A stretch of 64,000 nt of DNA from Macrostomum hystrix (Eukaryota; Platyhelminthes; Macrostomidae). The notes below the pieces were generated by a model. It was not told the origin of the DNA. It worked only from the letters and a program-made list of their open reading frames with translations, and did not search any database. The stretch covers positions 1,178,001 to 1,242,000 of the forward strand of contig CATNEN010000011.1 of NCBI GenBank assembly GCA_950097015.1, written 5' to 3'. Shown here in pieces: positions 21,931-33,559 of this stretch. Made by a program: the position numbers and the translations under genes. The stretch's first letter is position 1, and every line of letters begins with the position of its first letter.

Positions 21931-22504
21931 TCTATATATATAAAAGTGAAAACTCTGTCTGTCTGTCTGTCTGTGTGTGTGCAACCTTTTGTCTTTATAG
22001 ATGCCGAAACCGCTCAACCAAATCGCACCAAACTTTGCACATACCTAAAACCACCTACGCTGAGTGCAATAGGCTACTCAAATTCCCGAAAAATCATTTC
22101 CTTCCTGCTCAAAAGTGCAAAAAACTGCTCAAAAATCGTCAAAAAATCACTCAATTCGACATATCGTCGCCCCACTTTGTCAGATTTTCTCCAAATTTGA
22201 TCCACTTACACTTTACATGTTTTCCAACAATGCTGTCAATTTTGAACATCTCTACTCAATCCAGAGCAAAGCTGCATCATCTCAAAGTGAGTCACTTTTT
22301 GTTTTCCGAGGACAGCCACCCCAACTCCCCTCCGCCACTCTGCGGGCCAAATTTTATTACAGCCACCCCCTCCCTTCCCCGGGCGCCGAAGCCCCAGACT
22401 GTACATTGTATTTCAAGCCGTGAATGTACACAGCCCAAACCCCTAGACTGTCTACTGGCCCCCAAGCAGCACTGAGACTGAGTGCGGTGAGTGCGGTGGC
22501 GTCC

Positions 22505-23204
22505 CAGTGTGCAGGGCTCCCGGTCGAAATTTCTCTCCAGCCAGCCTGGGATAGAAGAAAGAGAGAGACTGGCGTTGACTGGCTGTCAGAGAGGGCAATT
22601 CTGTGTCCTAGAAATGATGCCGCCAACGAAATTAACTACCAACTGCTTCAGGAGTTGCCAGGTGCAGTTTTCACCTACAAGTCAATTGATACAACGTTGA
22701 CTGATGACACCGCTGTGGAGTATCCTGTTGAGTTTCTGAACTCTCTAGATCCTCCTGGAACTCCATCGCACAACTTGCAGCTGAAAGTTGGGGCACCAAT
22801 TATGCTCCTCCGCAACCTGAATGCGCCAAGGCTGTGTAACGGCACCAGACTGATAGTCAGGCGGCTCTTCCCACACGTGATTGAGGCCACGATAATGACT
22901 GGATCTGGCAGAGGAGAGTCTGTTCGTTCCCCGGATTCCAATTATCCCCACGGACCTGCCATTTCAGTTCAAGCGACTGCAGTTCCCTGTGAGAGTGTGC
23001 TTTGCGATGACTATTAACAAGGCTCAGGGACAGTCGCTGAAGGTGGCTGGCATCAACCTGGAGACTCCTTGCTTCTCGCATGGGCAGCTTTATGTCGCCT
23101 GCTCCCGTGTTGGAACTCCAGCTGGCCTATTCATTTTCGCACCAAGGGGAAGAATGAAGAATGTGGTGTATCCCCAGACTCGCAAGCAATTAATAGAAAA
23201 GTAG
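22505..23204 (+). pseudogene. Helitron helicase (PIF1-like) C-terminal fragment, frameshifted
   Basis: Two plus-strand frames together carry Helitron helicase signatures: ERAILCPRNDAANEIN, FTYKSIDTTL, EYPVEFLNSLDPPGTPSHNL, LKVGAPIMLLRNLNAPRLCN and GTRLIVRR in the first, then PRIPIIPTDLPFQFKRLQFP and FAMTINKAQGQSLKVAG (motif VI region) and FSHGQLYVACSRVG in the second. The frame changes near 22915-22930, where one base appears lost. The N-terminal Rep domain and helicase motifs I-III are absent. Non-functional. Confidence 0.85.
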
Positions 23205-23323
23205 TCACGAATTGACCTTGACCTGTCTAACTCTGAAACAGTTTAATTTTGTTTCTTTGACATTGTTATTGTTATGCCATGGCTATTTTCCTTATGTATA
23301 CACGTGTACATGCATACTGTATA

Positions 23324-23599
23324 CAGAGGCAGATTTTGGGGGGGGGGCGGGGGGGCAGTCGCCCCCCCTAAATTTTAATCATGGGAATAAGATGCCCCCT
23401 CCAGGGGCGCCAGTCGCAGCACTGGCGCCCCTTTTCGGCCGCTGGCGCCCCTTTTTCAGCCGCTGGCTCCCGTTTTTCAGCCACTGGCGCCCTTTCTTGG
23501 CTCCTGGCGCCCTTTTTTGGCCGCTGGCACCCCCTCTGTGATTCTCATGGCGCTCCCCTAACAGACCGCCCCAAAACAAAATTCCTGGATCTGCCACTG
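23324..23599. mobile_element. hAT-type MITE nested in the Helitron
   Basis: A 276-bp element with imperfect inverted termini: cagaggcagattttgg on the left and, reading inward from the right, cagtggcagatccagg. It is bounded by a perfect 8-bp duplication actgtata (23316-23323 and 23600-23607), the hAT hallmark. The interior is C/G-rich with repeated ggcgccc and cagccgctggc strings. Confidence 0.88.
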
Positions 23600-23835
23600 A
23601 CTGTATAGAGGAGTGGCTAAGAGACATGTTTCTAAAGAAGTAATCAAGAGGGGGCTGTTTGGACAAACTTTTCACTTATTTTTTACTTAAAACACCCTTA
23701 AACATACTCTTCACTTTTCATTAATGCAGTAAGTAAATAAATGGTGACCTTCACTATAAAGTTAATACAGAGACGTGAATTGCTTACTGCTTTGCCTTAA
23801 ATTTCTGCCCCAAAAACAACGGGCAAAAAAGCTAG

Positions 23836-24560
23836 TAAGAATATAAAACAAAGTTGCAGATTGTTCTCCCATATTGTTTTTGTTTTCCATTTTATGCCAG
23901 TATGTTGCATAGAGCTTAATTTGTGTTGAATTGTATGCTTGTAGGCCAAAAGACAGTAAAAAAGCCTTTAGCTACAAAGCTGGTCATTAATAACATCACT
24001 AGATATGCTACATGTACCCAACCAACATATCAGTGCTTTTTGAGTCCTGTAATGAATAGGCTATTATAAGAAGCTTTTTACAGTAATTATATGCCTTAAA
24101 AGTGATGTTATTTCATTATTTGTGTGACATTTTTCTTTACAAGTAAAGAAAATATATATTTTTCTATGCAGGAATATGCAAAATATCAAAGAAATGTAAA
24201 AAAATTTTTTTCCTACTAGGGTGACCCTATCATGGAATTACCCATTTACTATTGAAACAGAGATAAAATAGATATAAAACTTTTTAACAGCAGCTACAGT
24301 ACTCCATAATTAACAGATGCCTTTGAATTGCACAGAAATTTATAAAATGCTTTCTATTTTCATTTATTCTACTTGTGTGTATGCAGCTTTTTATCCAGTG
24401 GTGAATCTGTTAATAGTAGTATTCTGTTAATAGATACATAGGCCTAAGTCAGGCTTGCTATATTATGTTTATAATAATGAATTTGAGGAGTTAAAGGCAA
24501 ACAGCCTTAATTGTACAATTAAGGCTGGTGTCAAATTTTGTATGTGGTACAACTGGAGTT
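23836..24560. other. 5' flank of the AlkB-like gene
   Basis: AT-rich, no coding signal. It may contain 5' UTR or promoter of the downstream gene. Confidence 0.4.
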
Positions 24561-24620
24561 CCACAGAACTGGAAGACATCAACTTTAAGTGTGCCAGTTT
24601 TGTGAGCCATTCACTCCTAG
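24561..24620 (+). pseudogene. Decayed duplicate of the start of AlkB-like exon 2
   Basis: This 60-bp stretch matches 25369-25428 at about 80% identity, including the acceptor: ccacagaactggaagac is identical in both, then gtgagcc.ttc.ctcc. In the frame used by the real exon it has a stop, so it is a pseudo-exon. It lies upstream of exon 1. Confidence 0.75.
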
Positions 24621-24720
24621 TAAGTTTAAAAGACATGAATGTCACTACATAAGGATTTGCAGCTAAAATGTAAAGCTCTATTCTTATTAACATCTGGACT
24701 GTTATGCTATTTGTTGCAGA

Positions 24721-25692
24721 ATGAGTCAGCAGGGTGTCAGCAGTGCTGGTAGAAGCAGCCAGGGTGGCTCTTTAACTTCACAATTAGGCCTACCACACTG
24801 GACTGGGCGCAATGTAGACTGCTATGCTCTAATTGGTCAGCCAGCTAGGCTGTCTGTAGTTCGTCCCGAGCCAATCAGCGATCGTCGTCGGGAATTTTCT
24901 GATTCTTCTCTTAGCGCGCTGTTTAAACCCGAAAATAGTGCCTTAGAAGACCAAAATCAGAAGCCTTATTTAGTTAACAAAAGCGGTGCCTATGAACTCA
25001 GCACTGGAGCTGATGATTGTGTGCCAGCTCGACTCCTTCTGCACGCCGAATTCATGGGTCCACCATTTCCAGATCAAGACGCTGCTTTGGATGACGCTGG
25101 CGAGCCCATTGCCACCGCCCAGACGAAGGAGAGCGAGCCTGCGATGCTATTTGAAGAACTGCTGCACGGATTGCCTTGGCGAACTTCTGTGGAAGAAGCC
25201 AAGTTAGTAGCTCTTATACTTATGTATGGTTCTAAAAATAGAAAATGACGTCACATAGATAGGCCAAAGAGACGAACAGAAAACCCTACTTTTGAGATGC
25301 TGTTGCTAAAAATAGCAATTGACCCGCACGCACGTTGCGCATAATCATATGTACTTCTGATTCCAAATCCACAGAACTGGAAGACGTCGACCCCAAGCTT
25401 GCCAGTTTGGTGAGCCGTTCGCTCCCGGCCAGGCTTTGAGCTCAACTGAATCCAATGAATGGCCGCTAGCCACCCTGCGCTTGCTGCGACAGAGATTGGC
25501 TAATAGATTGGGCGTTGAATTCAACTCGGTTGTCTGTCGGCTCTATCGAGACTGCCGCGACGCTTCTGAAGATTCCGACGGCGGAGGCGGCGGCGGTGAC
25601 TGTCCTAGTCTTGGCCGGCATCCCAGCGTTGCCTGGCTGTTGCTGGGCCGATCCGGCTTGCGATTTCTACTGGCGCCTAGGCCGGGTAGAAG
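24721..25692 (+). CDS. Tandem AlkB-like protein, exons 1-2 (first domain, N-terminal part)
   Basis: Exons 24721-25202 and 25375-25692 join at phase 2 (gccaa|gttagt ... ccacag|aact). The protein continues in exon 3 at 40069; the whole CDS is 628 aa. Residues 1-100 are low-complexity. From residue 100 the sequence resembles ALKBH2/ALKBH3, the Fe(II)/2-oxoglutarate dioxygenases that repair alkylated nucleic acids: LFEELLHGLPWRT, ACQFGEPFAPGQ, NEWPLATLRLLRQRLANRLG, VEFNSVVCRLYRDCRDA, PSLGRHPSVAWLLLGRSGLR. The metal-binding HxD (usually WHSDDE) reads D227-S-D229 followed by a polyglycine insert, so the first iron-ligand histidine is missing. The start codon follows an acceptor-like ttgttgcag. Called from conserved pattern, not a search. 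Confidence 0.8.
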
Positions 25693-26640
25693 GTAAGAAT
25701 AAAACTTAAGGGTCACATTGTGTGTAATGTCTTGGTAGTAAATCTGGTCTAAAAAGACCATCGGGTAAGCTTGCAGCTAGACCCGAGGATTCCCGGGAAC
25801 TTCAAATGAATGCAAAAATTGCATTGAGATTAAGTGTAGTGCATTCATTTAATGATATGATTTATCTGGCTGTGTACAGCCATGGCTAAAAATAGCATCT
25901 TGGTTATGTCAAAGCGTGTTAATCTCGGGGCGCTTTAAAAACCCGAAATTCCACATCCTTGAAAATTTATCGCGCGAAAATTTCACAACCTTGATTTTCA
26001 CTGGAATTATGAGATGGCGAGGACATTTACGGATCACCTACTCGGCCAGCATAACTGCGTTTATGTGGACTTTGTACCGAGTCTGCTGACGATTTCGTAA
26101 CGACACACATCTTGGCTGCGTCTCGAATCTTTTTAAAAAAACTCCTGCGTCACTTTGTAGGGCTGCAAAGTGCCTCCACAGTAGTCGACGACGCGTGTCT
26201 GTAGTCGACATGAGATGCGTACTTCTCCGCCATCCGCCATACCATGAGAATTCTAGATTATATGGACGTGAAGGCCTTTGTGAGCTTTACATAATCGGGC
26301 CAACATGAAAATATACAAATCGATGATTCCGAATGAAAAATAAAGTCTTCCTTTTAAAGCTAGTTTTTCTAGGTAGTTACCTTACATGACCTTACATACA
26401 TACATATACCTTAAAAGTTAATCTACGTGCTTATAATTTTGCCAAAATATTCAAATTTACTACACGCAGTTACTCGATAAATTGATCCTATATTTAACGG
26501 AGCAAAAAAACCCACGAAGTTAATTTATCCTAACTAGCTTTGCCACTTTCCTAGCAGAAGCGTTAGCCGTCAAGTCCAGCTCTTAGCAGCCGTGTTGAAC
26601 AGCTTCAGCAAAGCAGTTGTAAAATTTGAGTAGGATGCTG
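25693..26640. other. Intronic sequence without recognised element
   Basis: AT-rich with no open frame of note, first kilobase of the large intron. Confidence 0.4.
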
Positions 26641-26644
26641 ACGC

Positions 26645-27400
26645 TCACAATGCGTTTACGAGAATTACCTCGTAGAATCGCAGGTGCGAAGGATCCTCAA
26701 TTATCATTGAGCATGCTGACTCGAACAGGATAATGTGCTCATGTCGTAAATTAAGAAGCCTGTCACTGCCCTGAGGCTTAGAAATTATCTTCCAGGCTTC
26801 CTTGCAGATGGAAAACGCTATGTCAGACGGTTTTGTCAAGGCACCTCGATTGATCTGTCGCAGGAACGTGGAGTGTTTCAAGTTCTCTGCTTGCGAATCT
26901 GGAGCAGCAAACAGCAGCTCGGCACAAGATGGACAGTCCTTTTGCGCTGTAATAGACTTTAGCAAACTTGCCTGCGACGTAGTGTTATGCGTCATCAGCA
27001 GCGCCAATTTCATCGTCTAGTTTCACTTCGCTCACTCAAGTTGAGTTCGCTCATCGTAGACTTTGAGCGAACACATTACATTAGTAATTTCCTCACCATC
27101 GAAAGGTCACTTCGGCTTGGCAGGTCGATACGCCGCCAGAAGTTGATGTATTTTGCTGCGTTACTTCTTTTCAACGTGCCCACCAGAGCGTGTTTGTCAA
27201 TAGGAAACTAAACATTCTGCTGCAGGTGACCAAAGTGAATGTAGTTTCTAAGTTTCTCAGGGCCGCAGCATTCGTATGCGAAAATTTCCCGACATTCTTT
27301 GGCATTCATCCAGCTGAGTGCCGCAATTCGGACATGGCAAATTATGCCAATTTTTTTTCTTTTAAGCTCAGTTCCTGTGTCGCGACGTTGATGCTGGTGT
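26645..27400 (-). pseudogene. Relic possibly of P-element/THAP9-type transposase
   Basis: The minus-strand frame 27013-26645 (122 codons) reads CPSCAELL ... HSTFLRQINRGALTKPSDIA followed by FSICKEAWK, resembling the C-terminal segment of P-type transposases (C..C ... DRGGL..PSD.V..IC). Further fragments with stops continue to about 27400. The match is from memory and short, so the assignment is tentative. Confidence 0.4.
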
Positions 27401-27834
27401 CTAGAAATCACCCGGCGGTTAAAATCACGTCGAAATGACGTCGAAAATCGACGTCGAAATTTCATGTCGATTTGAACCACGATTTTGACGTCGAAATTTC
27501 GCTATCAGATGTCGAGTATGCGACGTCGCGTTTTCCACTATTGATGACGAAAAGTCGACGTCGTTTATATTCATGATTGCAGCAAGTTGATGTAGATTTT
27601 CGACAAATTTTTTACTAGTATATTAGTATGCTAGTGCATTGTTTCATACAATAGTCATAAATTTCTTCCAGCTGACGAAACATAAATTTTAGTTTATACG
27701 CTGATCTACCCTTAAGTCGGAAATAAATGTTAAGACTAAATGTTAAGTCCAAAAAAGGCTGACGTTTCATTTGCTATCCGAAACAGATGCAACTAATCCC
27801 GCAACCATGAAAAACGTCTACAGTATATTCAATG

Positions 27835-28160
27835 GAAAAATGAGAAACAACAATGGCATGGCAGCAAGGCAAACAATGGAAAAATGAGGGACAACAATTG
27901 CATGGCAGCAAGGCAAACAATGGAAAAATGAGGGACAACAATGGCATTGCAGCATGGCAAACAATGGAAAAATGAGGGACAACAATGGCATCGCAGCAAG
28001 GCAAACAATGGAAAAATGAGGGACAACAATGGCATCGCAGCAAGGCAAACAATGGAAAAATGAGGGACAACAATGGCATTGCAGCAAGGCAAAAAATGGA
28101 AAAATGAGGGACAACAATGGCATCGCAGCAAGGCAAACAATGGAAAAATGAGGGACAACA
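27835..28160. repeat. 44-bp minisatellite
   Basis: About seven units with core caaacaatggaaaaatgagg then gacaacaatggcat and gcagcaaggc. It lies inside the inverted-repeat-bounded segment. It yields overlapping cysteine-rich minus-strand frames that are artefacts. Confidence 0.9.
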
Positions 28161-28447
28161 ATCGCAACAAATGCAAAAAATACAACAGATTAGAATCGTA
28201 AATGGGAAACAGTAAAAATCAACGGCGTCAACGGTTAAAACTCGCGGAAATTCTGCTTTTTCGCGTCCTTAAAAAAGCGTCTTGTGCGGTCGCGTAGGAC
28301 GTCCTCGGCTGCCGAGTTGAGAGGGGCATTTGCTAGAAATATTTTCGGTAGAATAAGCAAGCGGCTTTACTAAACAATTACAATACAATGTTCTCATACA
28401 TATATCCGGAGAACATAGTACATTTACAAAACAATTAATAAAATTAC

Positions 28448-28637
28448 CATCGATGAGGAGCGGAATAAGCAAGTCATTCGCTGATATCCTGGTCCCATCC
28501 TTGGGTCGTTTGGTGGTCTTATAATTGCGCCCCGTCATATTAAAGGCCGTCCGGAATGGCTTCGCCACCAGCATCTTCAGCTGTGCCTTCACGGATTCGT
28601 TCAGGTCGTTCGATTTCGCTTCTTTTAATCTTCGCAC
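28448..28637 (-). CDS. Candidate internal exon inside the transposon-like segment
   Basis: A 190-bp minus-strand open stretch is flanked by a strong acceptor (gttgacactttcag) and donor (gatg|gtaatt). It encodes RRLKEAKSNDLNESVKAQLK, then AKPFRTAFNMTGRNYKTTKR and ends LLIPLLIDG. The FNMTGRNYK string is faintly like DUF4806-type proteins. It may be an exon of the element's own gene or a captured one. No partner exons found. Confidence 0.35.
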
Positions 28638-29195
28638 CTGAAAGTGTCAACCACAATCGTGACAGGCCAGGAAAATAATAATTATGATCATATCAGATTT
28701 GACTAAGTAAACATTGGGGCTCCAAAACACATAGGCCTAATCTTACTTATTAAAATAAGTACTTTAATAAATAGTAATCACTATTAATGACGTTACAAAA
28801 AATACAAAAGCAAGCCAGCTTTCTATTTGTCCATATTTCATGATACAAGTACCAAAGTGAACTTTATATTACTCACAAATACAAAGTATATAGCTACAAA
28901 GTTTTTATAGAATAACTTCATAGTAACTCCTTCAATTATTACATATAAATAATTAGATAATTATGATATATGTTGTAACTTATGCTCTAGCTAGATGCAA
29001 GCAATTGATGTGGAGTGTGCTGCGGGAATCGAGTGGGAATGTGAGCCAGCGGAATTTTTCAAATTTTTAATCAATCAATAATCGCGACCCACCTAGCAGC
29101 TGGCCACAAACAAGATCATTAATCTTAGGGCCGGGTTTTGGGCGGCGGTGAATTAAGTAGCCGTCGAATCCCTTCTCCCTGGATCTGTCTAGACC
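28638..29195. other. AT-rich intronic spacer
   Basis: No gene or repeat recognised. Confidence 0.35.
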
Positions 29196-30195
29196 CCTGT
29201 AGGAATGACTGATCGCGGCCATAGCTTTTATTGTATGAGTAGTTTAGGTCATAATTCCCCTCCAAACCGCGATCAGATATTGGGAATCACTCGGGCATTA
29301 TGAGTGATCATTAATTCTTCATGTCCCCACTTCTTTACAGTATTCGAGCCCAGCTCGACTTTATGACCTCCTCCTTTAGATACATGTAAATGTCACTGTA
29401 GGCAGGTCGGCGCCTGCGCTTCCCATTGTCCTGGCGGAGTAACAATCATTTGGCTGTCTGCCGGCAGCTGCTCTCGAGGAGCATCTGTCGTTTCTCGCCG
29501 TCGGTTCATTGGGCAATCGGGGCGGCAATCGCCGCTTCAATTCCTCGATGACAGGCTGGCGCGAATGTGGGTTATTTTGATGGATGTCGGGGTTGGCGTG
29601 CTGCAAGACTATTTAAGGAAGCGCGCTGCGCTGCCCCTAACAACTGTTAACCTACCTCCGACCCCCCCCCCTAGATCCGGACTTTCCACCTTGGACCTTA
29701 CCTGCCGGCCCGGACTCCCACCGGACCTAAGGCACTTTCCCCATCCACCTAAGGCTTAGACCCCAGAGCTAAAAGCTCAAGCAAGCGCTCACAGGCCCAT
29801 TGCCTGTCCCCTTTCCCCCTAATCGCAAGCCACCTCTTTAGGTGAGCTCTAAATTGAGCCACTGTGCTCCCAGTGTGTTGGCCCCTACCAGCTCACAGCA
29901 GTTTCCTTTCCCGGCCTTCTGTTTTGCCCTACCCCTTCCCCGAGAGCTACAGGATTGCAGCACGCGGCCGAATCAGCATCCAGCTAAGTAACCCGCGCAG
30001 CGGTTTTATAATTGTTAGTCCTAAGGGACCTTTCTCTAGGTTAGGCGGCATTTAGTGGGAGGGGAGCTAGGAATTGTTTAGCCTAATAAACTATCTAATT
30101 TATAGCCATCATTTAACTTATTGGGCTTACTTTTACAACAACTTAATTCCTTTTATTATGTCTCTATTTCACTTTTATTTCATTGTTAGACAGCC
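29196..30195 (+). mobile_element. Possible LTR-like segment
   Basis: A GC-richer segment with a TATA-like actatttaagg near 29607 and AATAAA near 30083, a spacing that suits an LTR or other retroelement promoter-terminator. I could not find a second copy, primer-binding site or coding region, so this is a weak suggestion. Confidence 0.2.
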
Positions 30196-32170
30196 CTCGA
30201 TCATGAGTGGCTAACTTATTAGGGGGTGGGCTCTGGTGATGCCGAGCTGAAAGCTGCGGCAGGAAGACGACTGTGAGCGCGCATGAGAGTAATAAGGAGC
30301 TAGGGGTTTGCGAGTAATATGCGGAGCGTAGCATGTGTTTCTCTGCTAGGGGTGGGGAAATTCCTTGGCGGGTTTTTCCTCTCTTTCTGGCGGATCAAGG
30401 AGTGCGTGTCAACCTCCCTTGTCAATTAAGTTTCCCTTCTGTTCCCCGCCTCTCGCTGCCGCCGCCATGGGAGCGAGGGGTGTGATCTAATAACCATCGC
30501 TTGCATAATCACTCAGCCAGTGTTCTGCTTAATCTCTCCTGCCGCTGATTTCCTCATCTCACACAGATTCGGATTTGCTAGTTATTTAATGTGTAGACTG
30601 CAATCTAATGTAAGGAATGTGCCTGATGTTTCATGAGTAGGATTCCGGCTATGGGTTTCTCATTCGAGTTCGGAGTACCACCTTTCTAGACCACTGTAGC
30701 GCAGTTTCAGGAATCCCCTGTTGAGGCGTGTCTCGATTCATTCTGGGGTCTTAGCCCTAGTCTAAAACGGAAGTTACAGAATGCCCTATTTTTCGGCTTG
30801 TCTGAGATCTGTGTGACAAACTAGGAGCTGTGAACTCCGGGGACCCAAGTTCCCAAATGTCTGCGGTGGCAACGTAGGCGCATTGGGTGGTGGCGCTACC
30901 CTAGATCATTTTCCGCTTTGCCAATAGCCTTTCCGCATTTCTAAGACAAGAGCCTGGGCCGAATCGACCACTGCTACCACTGTTAGGAGTCAGTTATGTA
31001 CATGCTACTGATGACAGTAGGCTATCTAGCCCTGTCCTACCTGCTTGCGGGTAGTCCGATATCTCTTTAGACTTTAGCCGGTTTCGAGCACTGCTTGGGG
31101 TAGGCACGGCAGTCACGCCTGTGGCCTATGGGTTGAGTGGGACTGGCCAGCCTGAGGCCGAAAGGACCACTCCCTGCATCCACTGTCTCTCCCTTCATCT
31201 CTCCCTTCATCCCTCTCCCCGCGATAAATCGCGAGGCTTTGCGGTACGACTCCTAACTCTATCGCCATTCCCACACTCCCTTTCTCTCTTGAGGACAGGT
31301 CATCGGATTGCAAAACCCGCACCCACTTCACAATTAGCTACTTATATTAGGCCTATATGCTATAGTGCAGTTCTACTTCATGAGTAGCTATGGATTGGCT
31401 ATGCTTTTATTTATAATGTAACAAACATAGATTAGAATTAGAACCAATAAGGAAATTATGTATTTATGTACAAAAAGATAAATATATGTATTATTTTATT
31501 TTATTTTTATATTAAAAATTATATACATATAAATATTAGAAATACTTATTGTTATACAATTGTACCCTTATTCTATTTGGAAAAAAACAATTCGTTACTG
31601 TTCATTAAATGCTACACTACCAAAAATGTTCAAAAAGCTGTACTTCAAAGTAAAGGGTGTCTACTTTATGGTTACTTTATTAATTTACTTATATCCTGTA
31701 TAAAAGTTTAAACCTTTTAGGCAGCAAACCAAAGCAGTATTATAAAACCTCGAACTTTACACTAAATTAATAACACACATGAATAGTGACAAAATAATGA
31801 AGTGCAATGAAAGAAATAATTCGCCACGCTTAATACAGAAAATGCAAGTTAAATATTAACGCATCAATCGCCCTACACCTGGTCCTGCAATTGTCGAAAA
31901 TCGACATCGCATGTCGATACTTTTGAAATAGAATAATAATATTTTGCTGCGTTAAAACAAAAAGTGTCGTGTCTGCCTCTGGTGAATTTATTAAGTCATT
32001 TCAGTAAACAGAAAATCACGTTGAAAATGTGTTTTAAAGATTTTCAAAATTATTCATTCTGCAAATAAGAAGATAAAAAAATCATTTCGATATTTCGACG
32101 TCAAAGGATGGTTCAAACGACAACTCATTTGTCGCTAGTTTTTGAAAGGCGAAAATCGACGTCGTTTCGC
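30196..32170. other. Intronic repeat-like sequence without recognised coding
   Basis: The first kilobase (30.2-31.3 kb) is GC-moderate and looks like further retroelement or transposon sequence but has no identifiable domain. The rest is AT-rich up to the right inverted terminus. Confidence 0.35.
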
Positions 32171-32275
32171 CATGATTTTAACCGCCGGGCAGCGTAATAG
32201 ATAAGGCGAGGACGAAAATCTCCCCGGTGGCAATTTTAATCAAAACAACGTGAGCAAACTTTTACTACGATTAAT

Positions 32276-33198
32276 AATAATAATAATAATAATAACGGAC
32301 GCTGCGGAGGTTAGAAAACTGCAGCGAACACACGCTGCCGAAAAACGCGGGAGTCAGCCCTGGCAGCAGCCTGAGGGGAGAAGCCAAGACTCTGCAAGTC
32401 AGTTAAAAGGCAATCAAGTAGAGTCACGCGACGGCCCTGTCCACGCCGAAGGCCTTCACTGGGCGGGTTGAGCAGAAGGGTCGCGAGCGGCGGGCCCGCA
32501 CCCCTCGCATGAGCCCGCAGGCAGTGGCCGGCCAGCATTTGCCGACGCCTTTGCAGGGAACGAGCGAAGGAGGGCACACGGGCTCTCGCGGTCAGCTCGG
32601 CGTTGCTCGCAGTCTCAGGGTAGCGGATGCCAAGCGCCGACCTCAGCAGGTGTCGGTGAGACGCCTCCAGGGCAGCCTCACTGGTAGGCGTCATCGGCAC
32701 TGCTTCGAGGCCATATGCAAGGACGGATTCGACAGCTGAGCGGAAGAGGCCGATCTTCAGGACGTCGGAGGCAGTAGAGTCAAAGATGGTACGCAGAAGG
32801 TGGAGGGCGCGCCAGGCCTGTTGCTTGCGGAATTCGATGATGGCGTTGGCGTCCAAAATTTCCACACCTAAGTACTTAAAGTCCTGGCAGGTGTTGATGA
32901 CATTGCCATCTGGAAGTTGGAGTGGTGGGGCGGTTGCTGTGCCCATGTGCAGGACCTCCGTCTTGTTGTAGTTAATGTGAAGCCCGACTCTCCTGCCTTC
33001 CTCGGCCAGGCGACAGACCGCTCTCGGCTGCGTCAGGGTCGCAGCAGGTCAGGGCGACGTCGTCGGCATAGGCGAGGCAGGTCAGGCGGACGCAGGGGAG
33101 CCGGGCACTACGCCTGCGGGTAACCATGAAGCCATCGTCGTCGGGCGCGCCTGAGAACGAAGTCCATGACCATCACGAAAAGAAAAGGATTACGATTA
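32276..33198 (-). mobile_element. 5'-truncated LINE with target-site duplication
   Basis: The minus strand encodes a reverse-transcriptase palm with the catalytic YADD motif (CLAYADDVAL, around 33060), then after a frameshift FKYLGVEILDANAIIEFRKQ and SALGIRYPETASNAEL, followed by the LINE C-terminal region. The 3' end is a TTA microsatellite. A 13-bp duplication tactacgattaat flanks it at 32263-32275 and 33199-33211. The insertion is 923 bp, 5'-truncated and defective. Confidence 0.85.
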
Positions 33199-33559
33199 TA
33201 CTACGATTAATATGATTATTGATTAATTGTTGCAGCAGCAGTGCCAGCTCTGAGTAGGACAGTGTGGCACATGACTATATGGGCAGGTCGGCGTAATACG
33301 CAAGCCTAACATCTGCATCGTGAACATCCCGGATAAAAAAAACCAGACCATGCTTACTAAGACTTATTAAGTCATGTGCTTCAAAAGTGAGACTTTATCA
33401 GTCAAGTAAGTTTTAGGTGCATCTTGCTAAGTTTAGAGTATGATTTAATTAGTCCTTGTAAGTAATCTAAGCATTAGCCACATCTTACTAATGTTGTGCC
33501 GGTCGTCCTGCTAACAATGCGGGATCCGGCGGACTCCAATATGAAGTCCAAGAATACTA

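Larger units (their letters stand above)
21931..23835 (+). mobile_element. Internally deleted Helitron
   Basis: The left end starts TC (tctatatatataaaagtg) after an A and continues with ctgtctgtctgtctgtgtg and accaaactttgcac, typical of animal Helitron 5' ends. The right end is a short gccc...gggc hairpin followed by aaaaagctag, then T, matching the CTAG terminus and A/T insertion site. Between them is the C-terminal part of the PIF1-type helicase. The rest of the Rep/helicase protein is missing. A hAT-type MITE is nested at 23324-23599. Confidence 0.75.
27411..32189. mobile_element. 4.8-kb segment bounded by terminal inverted repeats
   Basis: The left end cccggcggttaaaatca (from about 27412) is the reverse complement of tgattttaaccgccggg ending at about 32189. 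Subterminal regions on both sides are rich in cgacgtcg/gacgtcgaaa motifs and share tttgaacca, so the similarity extends beyond the terminus. This is a candidate DNA transposon. No intact transposase is visible. No target duplication could be fixed. Confidence 0.6.
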
